Shown piece after piece: positions 28,064 to 36,776 of a stretch of 64,000 nt of DNA (the stretch's first letter is position 1; the number at the start of each line of letters is the position of its first letter). The stretch is from positions 62,001 through 126,000 of the forward strand of contig CAZVLB010000007.1 in NCBI GenBank assembly GCA_964627935.1. The letters run 5' to 3'. The position numbers and the translations under genes were made by a program. The notes beneath the pieces were generated by a model. The model ran no database searches. It was not told where the DNA came from and worked only from the letters and a program-made list of their open reading frames with translations. The stretch comes from JAABVY01 sp964627935. Its GTDB lineage: Bacteria > Zixibacteria > MSB-5A5 > JAABVY01.

Positions 28064-29293
28064 ATGAAAAAAACATTCACTGCAATTTTGATGTTCTGGA
28101 TAACAGCCGGAATTCTGCTTGCCACATTCAATCAGCCATTCACGGGTGAGGAGTTCAATCAGCTCATAAAAAACCAGCGGGTGGAGTTTCAGAGTCGTCT
28201 GGAGCAGATTTTTTCTGAAAATGACGGTTATCAGGTATCCGGCCCGATGCCCTACAGCCCCTATTCATCATTGCGGGTTATCTGTCCCGACCTGAAGAGC
28301 TATGATTCGGCACTGACTCTTGCCGCATTGAATTCAGCGATTGAATATAAATACGACACCTCGTATCTCAGTTCAGATCTGATCCCCTATGAAAACACAT
28401 TGCACACGCGGGAATTTATTTTGACTATTGCCGATGACCAATCATCTGATTTCATGATTACAACCACGCAGGGTATTCGTTTTCGAATCTGGGTCAACGA
28501 TCCCTCCAATATCGATATACTGGCACATGAGAACGGCGAGCTTTATTACTACGCTGTCTATGAATACCTGGCGCGGATCGATTCCGGGATGGTTGATCTC
28601 GAGGCTCCCGATGCCCTGGTCTATGGCCTGCCCGCATCATATGATATCTATGCTCCCGATCCGCCCTATGTGATCGAGGGCTATCAGAATTACAAAGATT
28701 TTCTCTACAGCCATCGGGAAATAGATCTTGAATTCATAAGCGGCGTGGAGGAAATCGGCTCGACCGGGGAAATCCTGGAATGGTTCAAGGTGAATGCCCC
28801 CCGTGCGGCCTTCCCAAATAAAGAGAAGCCCAAATTGCAGGAGGAGTATCGCAAATTTTTTGAGCGTGGCGGCGATGTGCGTATTATGCAGACACTTACA
28901 AAAGCCGCTTTCGATACGCTGGCAAGCGGCGAATATTTCTTTGCCGTAGGCGCCAGCGGCAAAATTCGCTTCGCACGAGAACTGTTGCGCGAGGAAGTGG
29001 AACGGATCGAAAATGAAACCGGGCGCAAGGTGGCTCGGGCCAATCACGCTTTCCTGTTTCCAGGCGAGCCGATCCTGACCGCCGGGGCATTCTGGATCAA
29101 TGCAAAAAATAAATACAAACTGGAAGCTGTGAGCGCACAGTCGGGACATTATTTCTACAGCAATATAACAGCTACGATAAAAGAAGACATAGTCGAAAAA
29201 TCGGACTATTACCTGACCACCCTGGGACATTTCTTCGATGCGCTGGACAGCCTGAAAATAGATTATCAGAATGTCCTCATCAGCAAATTTTAA
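28064..29293 (+). CDS. Secreted protein with SGHY (IQM-like) C-terminal domain
   Basis: Exported protein of about 409 aa with a signal peptide (MKKTFTAILMFWITAGILLA). Most of it is unrecognised. The last 100 residues follow a pattern I associate with the C-terminal domain of plant IQM proteins and scattered bacterial proteins: NHAFLFPGEPILTAGAFWI, then LEAVSAQSGHYFYSN, a helical linker and LGHFFDALDSLKIDYQNV. What that domain binds is unknown to me. The start could also be an ATG four codons upstream; neither has ideal ribosome spacing. It sits 17 bases after the kinase-fold gene and three before the PAP2 gene, inside one operon. Confidence 0.65.
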   Translation: MKKTFTAILMFWITAGILLATFNQPFTGEEFNQLIKNQRVEFQSRLEQIFSENDGYQVSGPMPYSPYSSLRVICPDLKSYDSALTLAALNSAIEYKYDTSYLSSDLIPYENTLHTREFILTIADDQSSDFMITTTQGIRFRIWVNDPSNIDILAHENGELYYYAVYEYLARIDSGMVDLEAPDALVYGLPASYDIYAPDPPYVIEGYQNYKDFLYSHREIDLEFISGVEEIGSTGEILEWFKVNAPRAAFPNKEKPKLQEEYRKFFERGGDVRIMQTLTKAAFDTLASGEYFFAVGASGKIRFARELLREEVERIENETGRKVARANHAFLFPGEPILTAGAFWINAKNKYKLEAVSAQSGHYFYSNITATIKEDIVEKSDYYLTTLGHFFDALDSLKIDYQNVLISKF

Positions 29294-29296
29294 AGG

Positions 29297-30154
29297 ATGC
29301 GGATATTGCATAAGACAACGATCAGAATAGCATTTCTCATTGTACTGGCAGTTATACTTGTATCTTCAGATTTGCCTGCCGGTGACAACGATTATCTCGA
29401 TACCGGGGATTTCGCATTGATATCCGCAGGCTCAATGGCTCTCGGGGGGCTGGGTTTATGGGCGATTAATTTCGATACCAGCAAGATCCCGATTGTCGAT
29501 ACACGACTTCCGGGCGAACTGACGATCCAAAAATTCCTGGGGGGTGAATATTATCGCGGTAAAACCAACTTTCTGGACAATACGGCCGGTTCGGCGGCCA
29601 CCCCGATCGCTGGGGCATTGATCCTTACCTACGCCAACCTGACCTGGCCTCACGGCTCAGCGGGCAAAGACGCCGCGCAGGACCTGTTCCTATATTCTGC
29701 CGGATTGATCGCAACCAAGGGCATAACCGGCATGGCCAAAGGCATAATCGCCCGTCCACGTCCCTATATGTATTATGATCAGGAATATCCGGTAGATGAT
29801 CTGGCGGAGTTTCGCCGCAGCAGGCTATCATTTTTCTCCGGGCATACATCCAGCGCCTTCTTCTCGATGACCTTCCTCAACAAGCGCATCAGGGGCATAC
29901 TCAGACATGAATTGAGCGGCAGCGAATTCGACAACTGGAGCTGGGTCCCGCCCGCTGTTTTTTATACATGGGCCTCATTTGTGGGATGGACCCGTATTCA
30001 TTCATATAAGCATTATATCTCTGATGTTATCTTCGGGGCTCTGGCCGGATGGCTGCTGGGTGAGCTGTTTTATTCTTTCGGGGATGATCACGAAAGCAAT
30101 GGCGGGTCTTCGCAGTCAAATAAAATGCTCTTTCAGATCCGCTTTCAGTTTTGA
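29297..30154 (+). CDS. PAP2 family membrane-associated phosphatase
   Basis: Phosphatidic-acid-phosphatase-type enzyme of 285 aa with an N-terminal signal or anchor (IAFLIVLAVILVSSDLPAG). The three catalytic motifs are present: KGIIARPRP (K-x6-RP), FFSGHTS (PSGH variant with F for P) and GWTRIHSYKHYISDV (R-x5-H). Such enzymes remove phosphate from lipid phosphates or isoprenoid pyrophosphates outside the inner membrane (family knowledge). As the last gene of the Omp85/kinase-fold operon it may reverse or complement the phosphorylation step (inference). It ends two bases from a convergent gene, so no separate terminator fits between them. Confidence 0.88.
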   Translation: MRILHKTTIRIAFLIVLAVILVSSDLPAGDNDYLDTGDFALISAGSMALGGLGLWAINFDTSKIPIVDTRLPGELTIQKFLGGEYYRGKTNFLDNTAGSAATPIAGALILTYANLTWPHGSAGKDAAQDLFLYSAGLIATKGITGMAKGIIARPRPYMYYDQEYPVDDLAEFRRSRLSFFSGHTSSAFFSMTFLNKRIRGILRHELSGSEFDNWSWVPPAVFYTWASFVGWTRIHSYKHYISDVIFGALAGWLLGELFYSFGDDHESNGGSSQSNKMLFQIRFQF

Positions 30155-30156
30155 GA

Positions 30157-30639
30157 TTAAACGAATGTCTTCACAATCTCGTTCTGAAGTCCCTGCAAAT
30201 CGGCATAGGCCTTATTGATCTCATTGATCTTCTCTTCCAGCTTTTTCATCAGCTTCTGGCGCTCTATACCGTTGCGCAAAACGATCAGCAGGTCATCATT
30301 ATCCCAGGGCTTCTCGATATACTGAAACAGCCCGACATCATTAATGGCCTTTATGGCGTTTTCCTTGTCGGCATAGCCGGTCAAAATTATGCGGGGCACC
30401 TGGGGCCGAATCTTCTTCACCTCGGCCAGAAAACTGATACCGTCCATCTCAGGCATCAGGTAATCCGATATTACCAAATCGACCCTGCCGTTCTTTATAT
30501 ATTCAAGAGCATCCTGGGCCGATGTAAAAGCTTTAACTTCGTAGTCTGTCTCCAGACCCAAAAATGAGCTCAGGCTTGTCAGAACCATCTCTTCATCATC
30601 AACAATCACTATAACACTGGTATCATTATCGGAGGACAT
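30157..30639 (-). CDS. Single-domain response regulator with coiled-coil tail
   Basis: 160-aa receiver protein: acidic pair IVIVDDEE, phospho-Asp in DLVISDYLMPEMDG, then ILTGYADKENAIKAINDVGLFQY and the conserved Lys in EKPWDNDD. A short coiled coil (QKLMKKLEEKINEINKAYAD) replaces an output domain, so it likely acts by protein contact. The receiver is very similar to that of the preceding PP2C protein, pointing to a tandem duplication. The ATG shares one base with the upstream stop (TGATG) and has AGGAG, so translation is coupled. It is the last gene of a six-gene operon. Confidence 0.92.
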   Translation of the reverse strand: MSSDNDTSVIVIVDDEEMVLTSLSSFLGLETDYEVKAFTSAQDALEYIKNGRVDLVISDYLMPEMDGISFLAEVKKIRPQVPRIILTGYADKENAIKAINDVGLFQYIEKPWDNDDLLIVLRNGIERQKLMKKLEEKINEINKAYADLQGLQNEIVKTFV

Positions 30640-31865
30640 CAATAATCTCCTGTCAACTGTTTAAACTCTATTCCCACCAGGGTAATATCATCATCGAAAT
30701 TTCCGGCACAATGTTGCTCTACTTTATTGGCCAGCAGATCCACAATTTTGCCTGCCGTGGCGCTATTAAGCGATTTCATTATATCGGGCAGTTTTCTGCT
30801 CTCAAAAAATTCGCCATCAGCATTGCGCGCCTCGCTCAAGCCGTCTGTATATAATATCAAACTGCCGCCGCGGTCAAGTTCTACCGTGATTTCATCACCG
30901 GAATTGTATACCTGGTCTTTCGCCAGACCCAGCATCATACCGTTGGCCTTAACCGTTTCATAGCTTTTGCCGTTGCCATGAATCAAAAATGGATGAGTCA
31001 GGCCGGCATTGGCCAGCCGGCATTTTCCCTGGTCGGGCATGATTTCCACTGTTTGCGCCGCCACGTAAATATCCTGCGGTAAGCCTCTGCAGAGCATCGA
31101 GTTCATGCCGTCGAGTATCTGCCGTGGACCATAGTTCCCATTAGCAAAGCTGGAGAATGCAAATTTGAGCAGTGCGGTACACAGGGCCGCCTGGATACCA
31201 TGACCTGTGGTATCGGCCACAAGAATACACCAACTGCTGTTGGTCAAAGGTATAATATCATAGAAATCACCGCCGATTTCCAACGCGGGCTGATAGCGGG
31301 CTACTATCTCTATGCCCGGAATCTGCGGCATTTTTGATGGGAGAAGCCTCTGTTGTACCTCGCAGGCCATATTCAGTTCCTGCCTGAGCATATTTTCGCG
31401 CCGAAAGAGCTCATCACGGTTTTTCAGCACTCGATCCAGTTCCTTCAGCTTGATTTTTAGATGCTGGCGAAGGCTGCGCGATTCTATCGCGTTTTTTATT
31501 ACCATCAGGAGCTGATCATTATCCCAGGGCTTTTCGACATACTGGAACAAACCGATATCGTTAATGCCCCTGATCGCATTTTCCTTATCCGCGTAACCGG
31601 TCAACAGGATCCGCGGAGATTCCGGATAAATCTTTTTGACCCTTCCCAGAAACTCCAGGCCGTTCATATCCGGCATTAAAAAATCAGAGATGACCACATC
31701 GGCACTGCGGCTTTTAAGATAATCGAGCGCCTCGCCCGGGGAATGGAAAGTTTCAATACAATAATCAGTCTCCAGCTCCAGAAATGACCCCAGGCTGCGC
31801 GTGACGATCGGTTCATCATCCACGATCATAACCGTGTGTTGGCAATCTGCTCCCTGACTATTCAT
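30639..31865 (-). CDS. Response regulator with PP2C-type (RsbU/SpoIIE) phosphatase domain
   Basis: 408-aa protein: N-terminal receiver (MIVDDEPIVTRSLGSFLELE; DVVISDFLMPDMNG; YVEKPWDND), a helical linker and a C-terminal SpoIIE-type serine phosphatase. Metal-binding motifs are in place: GGDFYDI, ADTTGHG, YTDGLSEARN and FDDDITLV. Such proteins dephosphorylate anti-sigma-factor antagonists in partner-switching cascades (family knowledge); no anti-sigma or STAS gene is within this window. The start is the ATG just after the kinase stop; an overlapping TTG is less likely. It follows a PAS kinase, its probable phosphodonor. Confidence 0.93.
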   Translation of the reverse strand: MNSQGADCQHTVMIVDDEPIVTRSLGSFLELETDYCIETFHSPGEALDYLKSRSADVVISDFLMPDMNGLEFLGRVKKIYPESPRILLTGYADKENAIRGINDIGLFQYVEKPWDNDQLLMVIKNAIESRSLRQHLKIKLKELDRVLKNRDELFRRENMLRQELNMACEVQQRLLPSKMPQIPGIEIVARYQPALEIGGDFYDIIPLTNSSWCILVADTTGHGIQAALCTALLKFAFSSFANGNYGPRQILDGMNSMLCRGLPQDIYVAAQTVEIMPDQGKCRLANAGLTHPFLIHGNGKSYETVKANGMMLGLAKDQVYNSGDEITVELDRGGSLILYTDGLSEARNADGEFFESRKLPDIMKSLNSATAGKIVDLLANKVEQHCAGNFDDDITLVGIEFKQLTGDY

Positions 31866-31870
31866 TGGCC

Positions 31871-33454
31871 TCAATTACCTGTTGGAAGAGTTATGATGAA
31901 TTTTGTGCCTTTGCCGGGCACGGATTCCACATCTATTTTGCCTTTGTGATCCTGTATAATCTGATGTACGATCGATAACCCCAGGCCGGTTCCAACCCCG
32001 GCGCCCTTGGTGGTGAATCCGGGATCAAAAATTCGGCTCAATTTATCCGGCTCGATACCCCGTCCGTTGTCCTCAAATTCGATCACCGCATTATCATCTT
32101 TTTTAAAGGTACGAATCGTGATTCTGCCTTTTTCCTCAATTGCCTGGCCGGCATTGACCAGGATATTCATGAAGACCTGATTCAACTGATTAGGATAGCA
32201 GCTTATTTTGGGCAGATCGCCGAAATCCTTTTCAATTTCAATGCGGCCCTTGATCTGATGATGCACCAGAGTGAGCGTGTCTTCGATTCCCTGATGAATA
32301 TCCACCCGATCCATCTCGGCCTGATCGAGCCGTGCAAAATTCCGCAGGCTGTTGACAATATGGATAATTCTCAGGGCCGCTGATTTATTTATGCCGGTCA
32401 GGTTATCAATGCTTTCGAAAATTTTATTCAGTTTCTCGTCCTCGCGCACTTCCTCCGGGCAGGAGGGATCATCAATAATCGTCTTGATCTTCTGGATCGA
32501 TCTAATGAACAAATCGTTGTTGCTGTGCAGGGCTCCTAATGGCGTGTTGATCTCATGGGCCACTCCGGCTACAAGGTTGCCAAGCGCGGCCATCTTTTCC
32601 GACTGTACCAGTTGAGTCTGTTTCTGCTGCAATTCGCGGGTTCGTTCCATAACCCTTCTTTCCAGAAGCTCATTGCTTTCGCGCAGCTGATCCTCGAGCC
32701 GGACCCGTTCGGAGATATCCGTTACAATATTCACCTCGCGCCATGATCCATCCGGGTCGCGAAAATAATTGGTGGCAAATTCATACACCAGGCCATTGGG
32801 AAAGCGTTTTTCCTGATGGCACACGCAATCCTGCCTGAGCTTGGCCGGGTCGACCTGATCGTGAATGTTTCCCTGCGACTGCCAGCGATAGGGGCAGCAT
32901 TCCAGGTTGGCAACCTTAAACAGCTCCCTGATTTTTTTATTCTCGAATTCGATCTCGGGATTCCTGTCGACATTGCGCCTGACACCCAGCCCGACCGGCA
33001 TCATATCCAGCACAGACTCGTAATACTTTCTCAAATGTGAGTTCTCGCGCTGGAGCTTGAGTCTTCCGGTTATATCGCGGCAGATTCTCTGAATCACTTT
33101 CTTGTCGCCGTATTCTATCAGCGAGGCCATGATTTCCACGTTAACCATACTGCCGTCTTTTCTGATCATCCTCAGATCGGGGCAATAGCCCTCGCCGGTT
33201 TTCTTGACCGTATCATAAAGCTCTATCGAGATATCTTTCTGATCCAGCGGATGAAGCTCCCAGACCTGTTTGCCGACCAGTTCCTCTTCCGAATAACCGG
33301 TAACCTCGAGCGCCTTGCGGTTGACTTCAAGAATCTCCCCACTGTCCGGATCGACTGTGAAAATCGAATCGCTGGCGAGCTCGATCATCTTGCGATATTT
33401 CTCCTCCGACTCACGCAGTCCCGTCAGATCTTTCTGATCAGCTTTTGTCATCAT
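31871..33454 (-). CDS. PAS-domain sensor histidine kinase
   Basis: Soluble kinase of 527 aa with two PAS domains (about 15-130 and 150-265), a coiled coil (RVMERTRELQQKQTQLVQSE), HisKA with GVAHEINTPLGAL and an HATPase with NAGQAIEEKG and GVGTGLGLSIV. The second PAS contains a Cys-rich patch, ECCPYRW followed about 25 residues later by DCVCHQE, which could hold a metal or react to redox (inference). Its kinase core is close to that of the 7TM kinase at the head of the operon. It sits five bases ahead of the receiver-PP2C gene, the likely target. Confidence 0.92.
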   Translation of the reverse strand: MMTKADQKDLTGLRESEEKYRKMIELASDSIFTVDPDSGEILEVNRKALEVTGYSEEELVGKQVWELHPLDQKDISIELYDTVKKTGEGYCPDLRMIRKDGSMVNVEIMASLIEYGDKKVIQRICRDITGRLKLQRENSHLRKYYESVLDMMPVGLGVRRNVDRNPEIEFENKKIRELFKVANLECCPYRWQSQGNIHDQVDPAKLRQDCVCHQEKRFPNGLVYEFATNYFRDPDGSWREVNIVTDISERVRLEDQLRESNELLERRVMERTRELQQKQTQLVQSEKMAALGNLVAGVAHEINTPLGALHSNNDLFIRSIQKIKTIIDDPSCPEEVREDEKLNKIFESIDNLTGINKSAALRIIHIVNSLRNFARLDQAEMDRVDIHQGIEDTLTLVHHQIKGRIEIEKDFGDLPKISCYPNQLNQVFMNILVNAGQAIEEKGRITIRTFKKDDNAVIEFEDNGRGIEPDKLSRIFDPGFTTKGAGVGTGLGLSIVHQIIQDHKGKIDVESVPGKGTKFIITLPTGN

Positions 33455-33483
33455 CTCTGTCCTGCATATCCTGTTGTCATTAA

Positions 33484-33909
33484 TTAGCCTGCCACTCTTT
33501 CCACCAGCCCGCGCAGACGGCGCGCCACGGTCTTGATTACTCCCTGGGCAATCTGCACATGATCGGCCAGGAGATCTATAAAATCCTCGCGGTCGATGCG
33601 CAGCAGATGGCAGTCGTCATCGGCGGTGGCCGTTACCACACGGGGCTGTTCATCAAACAGGGCCCAGGTACCGAAAGCGTTCTTCTCCCCGGCAACCTGT
33701 ATCGTATTGCCGTCACGATGAAGCCTCACCTTGCCGTCCAGAACCATATAGAGCGCATCCGCGGCATCATTTTCCTTATAGATATCGTCACCCTTGATAT
33801 AACTGTCCTCCTCGGCAATTGCCGCCAGAAGGGCCAGTTGCTCGGTGGGGACATCGCTGAAAACATCGATGCTCTGCAGATAAATCACTTTTTCAATCGT
33901 AGTTAACAT
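33484..33909 (-). CDS. Cyclic-nucleotide-binding-like domain protein
   Basis: 141-aa protein consisting of one Crp-type sensor domain and no HTH: VFSDVPTEQLALLAAIAEED, YMVLDGKVRLHRDG, then FGTWALFDEQPRVVTATADD. The phosphate-binding cassette has the Arg (PRVVT), but the Glu usually found in FGExAL is replaced (FGTWAL), so canonical cAMP binding is doubtful. In many bacteria an identical domain is fused to the C-terminus of NTT/HEAT transporters (family knowledge). Here it is a separate gene 49 bases after such a protein, so it is probably the split-off regulatory subunit (inference). Confidence 0.85.
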   Translation of the reverse strand: MLTTIEKVIYLQSIDVFSDVPTEQLALLAAIAEEDSYIKGDDIYKENDAADALYMVLDGKVRLHRDGNTIQVAGEKNAFGTWALFDEQPRVVTATADDDCHLLRIDREDFIDLLADHVQIAQGVIKTVARRLRGLVERVAG

Positions 33910-33958
33910 ACTCTCTTCTCTTCTATGCGCAATTAAACACCTGAATTCACTGCTTTGT

Positions 33959-36727
33959 TCACTTTCGCTCTTTTCTCTCACGCGCTGAAAGCCCTGCCGT
34001 TTCACGGATTATCGGATCGGGATGATCAGTAAGCTGATCGACTATTTCATCCAGCCGTTTGGATTTGATTCCGGCCGAGGCATAAATAGCACAACACTGC
34101 AACCAGACATCCCGTCCCTGAATCAGTTTTTCCAATGCTTCTTCCCTGCTCTTGAAACGAATCTTGAACAGCTCCTCGCCCTTGCGAATAACCGATTCTA
34201 CCGGAAGATCATCCAGGATGGGTAAAACGTATTTCTTGACATCGCGTTGCAGGACATTATCCAGAAACTCGATCGCATTGGCCTGCAGAGCCTTTTGACC
34301 CGAGACAAATCCCTGATAGGCATAAAATATGTCATGCGGTGGATATACCAGGCCCATCAAACGGAAAATACGCTCCAGGTTGAATCTCTGTTTTTCCTCC
34401 AATGCCCTTTTAAGAAGCTGCGAGGCCTCGCTCTTGTCAAATGAGTGATTGGAATAAAGAATCTGGTAGATTTCATAGTATTCGCGGGTTTCATCGATCA
34501 GCACCGGCTCGATCTTTTCCTCATCGAATTTCAGATCATCGTATTTGCTGCGAAGTGAATTTAAAGCCTTGACCACATAAAGTTTAAGCGATGCTTCCAC
34601 TCGATCCAGAAGACCGGTTAGAATATCCACGGTCTGTTGTTTTGGAATCTGGCGCATAACCCTGGGAATCGCTTTGCGGATATTGTAATCGATATTACGG
34701 TCCTGAAAATAGTCACTCAAGGTTCCCAGGACACCGGTTCCGAATTGTGCCAGCGCATTACGCGTATCCACACGCAACTCCCTGTTGGAAAGCCGTTCCA
34801 CCAGCCAGGGTATATACTGCCTTTGATTGAGCCGTCCCACACTGTCGATTGCCGCCCTGATTACATTAATAGAACTATCCCTGAGAAGCCGATCCAGGTA
34901 GGCATTATATTCCGGATTATCCAGGACCCCAATCGTATATGCCAGTTGCACCCGGCCGGCCTCGGCGTCATCGGAATCATCATTCAATATTCTTTCCACT
35001 ACAGTCTTATCAATCAGAGCCTTTTCATCATCATCACCGTATTTACCGATACAGGCCAGTGCGCCATGCTGAACCTTGGGATCATCGTAAGTCAAAAGTG
35101 CTTTCATACGGTCATGCCGCTGTTCGCCTGCATTCAGGGCCAGGAATTTTATCGCTTCGCGGCGTACTTTGATATTCTCATCGGCTATCAGTTCTTCCAT
35201 TTTCGGATCCAAGGATTCATCCGCCTGCTTCTGAAGTATGCGGATAGCCCTGTCGCGAATCTCAGCTGATTTATGATTCAGAAGCGGGACAACATCATCG
35301 GCGATTTTGATCCCCTCCGCCGATGATAGCATCTCCAGGGCGTAGCTGACCTGCCTTTCATTATTACTCTTCAGGGCTGCCACCAGAGTTTTCACTGTGG
35401 ACTTATCGTTTAATCCGCTGGGCAGGCTGGAAAGATCGATTTCGCGTTTTTCGATCGCCTTGCGGAAGCTGTTTATATATTCGCGTCTCATAAAAACAGT
35501 CATCACCAGCCAGATCGCCAGAAGCACCAGCACCACGATGCTGATCTGCTGCACGCTTAGCTTGAACACCAGCGTAAGCAGGAGCAAAAGGCCGCCTGCC
35601 AGCCCACGGAACCAGCGATCGACAAACATATCGATAAAGATCTTGGTGCGTTTCTTGATCTCGAGCGGAATCGGCAGAAACAGAAGTTCGCGTCCGGTTT
35701 TATCGATAGAATATTTCAAGCTTCCATCAGCTCCGCGCAGCAGAATTGCCGATATCAGTCCCGGGTAGATCAACATGGCGAGCGAGCCAAGGGTCAGCCC
35801 GATGGGCAGAAACATAATCACGCCGCCCACACCCAGTATGCGGATAAACCTGTAAGTCAATACCAGTTGCAATACAAGCGAAACAAGACTGAGCCGTCCG
35901 TAGAACACCCCCAAAAATGATGTCAGGCTGGCCTTATCCGGAAAAGTTTGATAGGATACGGTCTTGAACTGGAAATCGACAAACGACGCAACCATCATGG
36001 TCATGGCGATAATGCCGACCGTTAATGTCAGATGACGGGACCGGAAAATCGTCGAGACAACTTTGCCCACATTATCGATCACTTCACTTCTCTTGCGGGT
36101 GGCCTTTTTGATTTCCACCTCTTTCTGGCCCCATTTGCGCCAGACTATGATTACCAGGACAGAGGTCACTCCCAGAAGCGCCATACAGATAAACAGCAGA
36201 TTCTCGGTGGATACATCGAAGTATTTGACCACAATACTGGTTACCTCACCGCCGGTGAATGCGCCCAGGATTCCTCCCAGGCCGATTAATGCGAATACAC
36301 GTTTGGCCTGCGCAGAGTCAAAAACCGCGTTGGCCATCAGCCAGAACTGCGAGGTTGTCAATGCGCCGTAAATGCTCACCCAGGTATAGAACATATAGTA
36401 AATCCAGGGCTGATTTATTGTCACAAGCCAGCGCAGTACGAACAGATTTACTATAATTATGAGCGTCGTGAAGTTAATCAGCCTGTTCATGGGCATTTTG
36501 CGGCTGGCCCGTGAATACAGCGAAACAACCGGTGCGGTAACAAGCGCGGTGATAATAAACACCAGCGGGAGCATCTCCGGACTGACCTTGACAAGAAACA
36601 GCGAATCCCTGGCCGGTTTGAGGAAATAATAGGTTACCAGGAGCAGGTAGTAGTTTAGAAACATCAAAAGCGTCAGGGCAATTTCACCCTTGCGTATATC
36701 GAATATGGAACCGAAGATCTTTTTCAT
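33959..36727 (-). CDS. NTT-type nucleotide-transporter-like membrane protein fused to HEAT repeats
   Basis: Inner-membrane protein of 922 aa. Residues 1-420 form about 12 helices of the ATP/ADP translocase (Npt/TLC) type within the MFS superfamily: TYYFLKPARDSLFLVK, then SIYGALTTSQFWLMANAVFD and AKRVFALIGLGGILGAFTGG. Residues 430-920 are HEAT repeats, about ten helical pairs (DRAIRILQKQADESLDPKM; VQHGALACIGKYGDDDEKAL). In free-living bacteria these fusions do not import ATP as parasites do, and their role is unknown (family knowledge). It lies in the middle of a signalling operon, ahead of a cNMP-binding-like gene, so a sensory or scaffold role is plausible. Confidence 0.85.
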   Translation of the reverse strand: MKKIFGSIFDIRKGEIALTLLMFLNYYLLLVTYYFLKPARDSLFLVKVSPEMLPLVFIITALVTAPVVSLYSRASRKMPMNRLINFTTLIIIVNLFVLRWLVTINQPWIYYMFYTWVSIYGALTTSQFWLMANAVFDSAQAKRVFALIGLGGILGAFTGGEVTSIVVKYFDVSTENLLFICMALLGVTSVLVIIVWRKWGQKEVEIKKATRKRSEVIDNVGKVVSTIFRSRHLTLTVGIIAMTMMVASFVDFQFKTVSYQTFPDKASLTSFLGVFYGRLSLVSLVLQLVLTYRFIRILGVGGVIMFLPIGLTLGSLAMLIYPGLISAILLRGADGSLKYSIDKTGRELLFLPIPLEIKKRTKIFIDMFVDRWFRGLAGGLLLLLTLVFKLSVQQISIVVLVLLAIWLVMTVFMRREYINSFRKAIEKREIDLSSLPSGLNDKSTVKTLVAALKSNNERQVSYALEMLSSAEGIKIADDVVPLLNHKSAEIRDRAIRILQKQADESLDPKMEELIADENIKVRREAIKFLALNAGEQRHDRMKALLTYDDPKVQHGALACIGKYGDDDEKALIDKTVVERILNDDSDDAEAGRVQLAYTIGVLDNPEYNAYLDRLLRDSSINVIRAAIDSVGRLNQRQYIPWLVERLSNRELRVDTRNALAQFGTGVLGTLSDYFQDRNIDYNIRKAIPRVMRQIPKQQTVDILTGLLDRVEASLKLYVVKALNSLRSKYDDLKFDEEKIEPVLIDETREYYEIYQILYSNHSFDKSEASQLLKRALEEKQRFNLERIFRLMGLVYPPHDIFYAYQGFVSGQKALQANAIEFLDNVLQRDVKKYVLPILDDLPVESVIRKGEELFKIRFKSREEALEKLIQGRDVWLQCCAIYASAGIKSKRLDEIVDQLTDHPDPIIRETAGLSARERKERK

Positions 36728-36776
36728 TTCAATCCAGTTTCTGAGGCAAAAGATAAACCCTCAATTAACAGCACTC

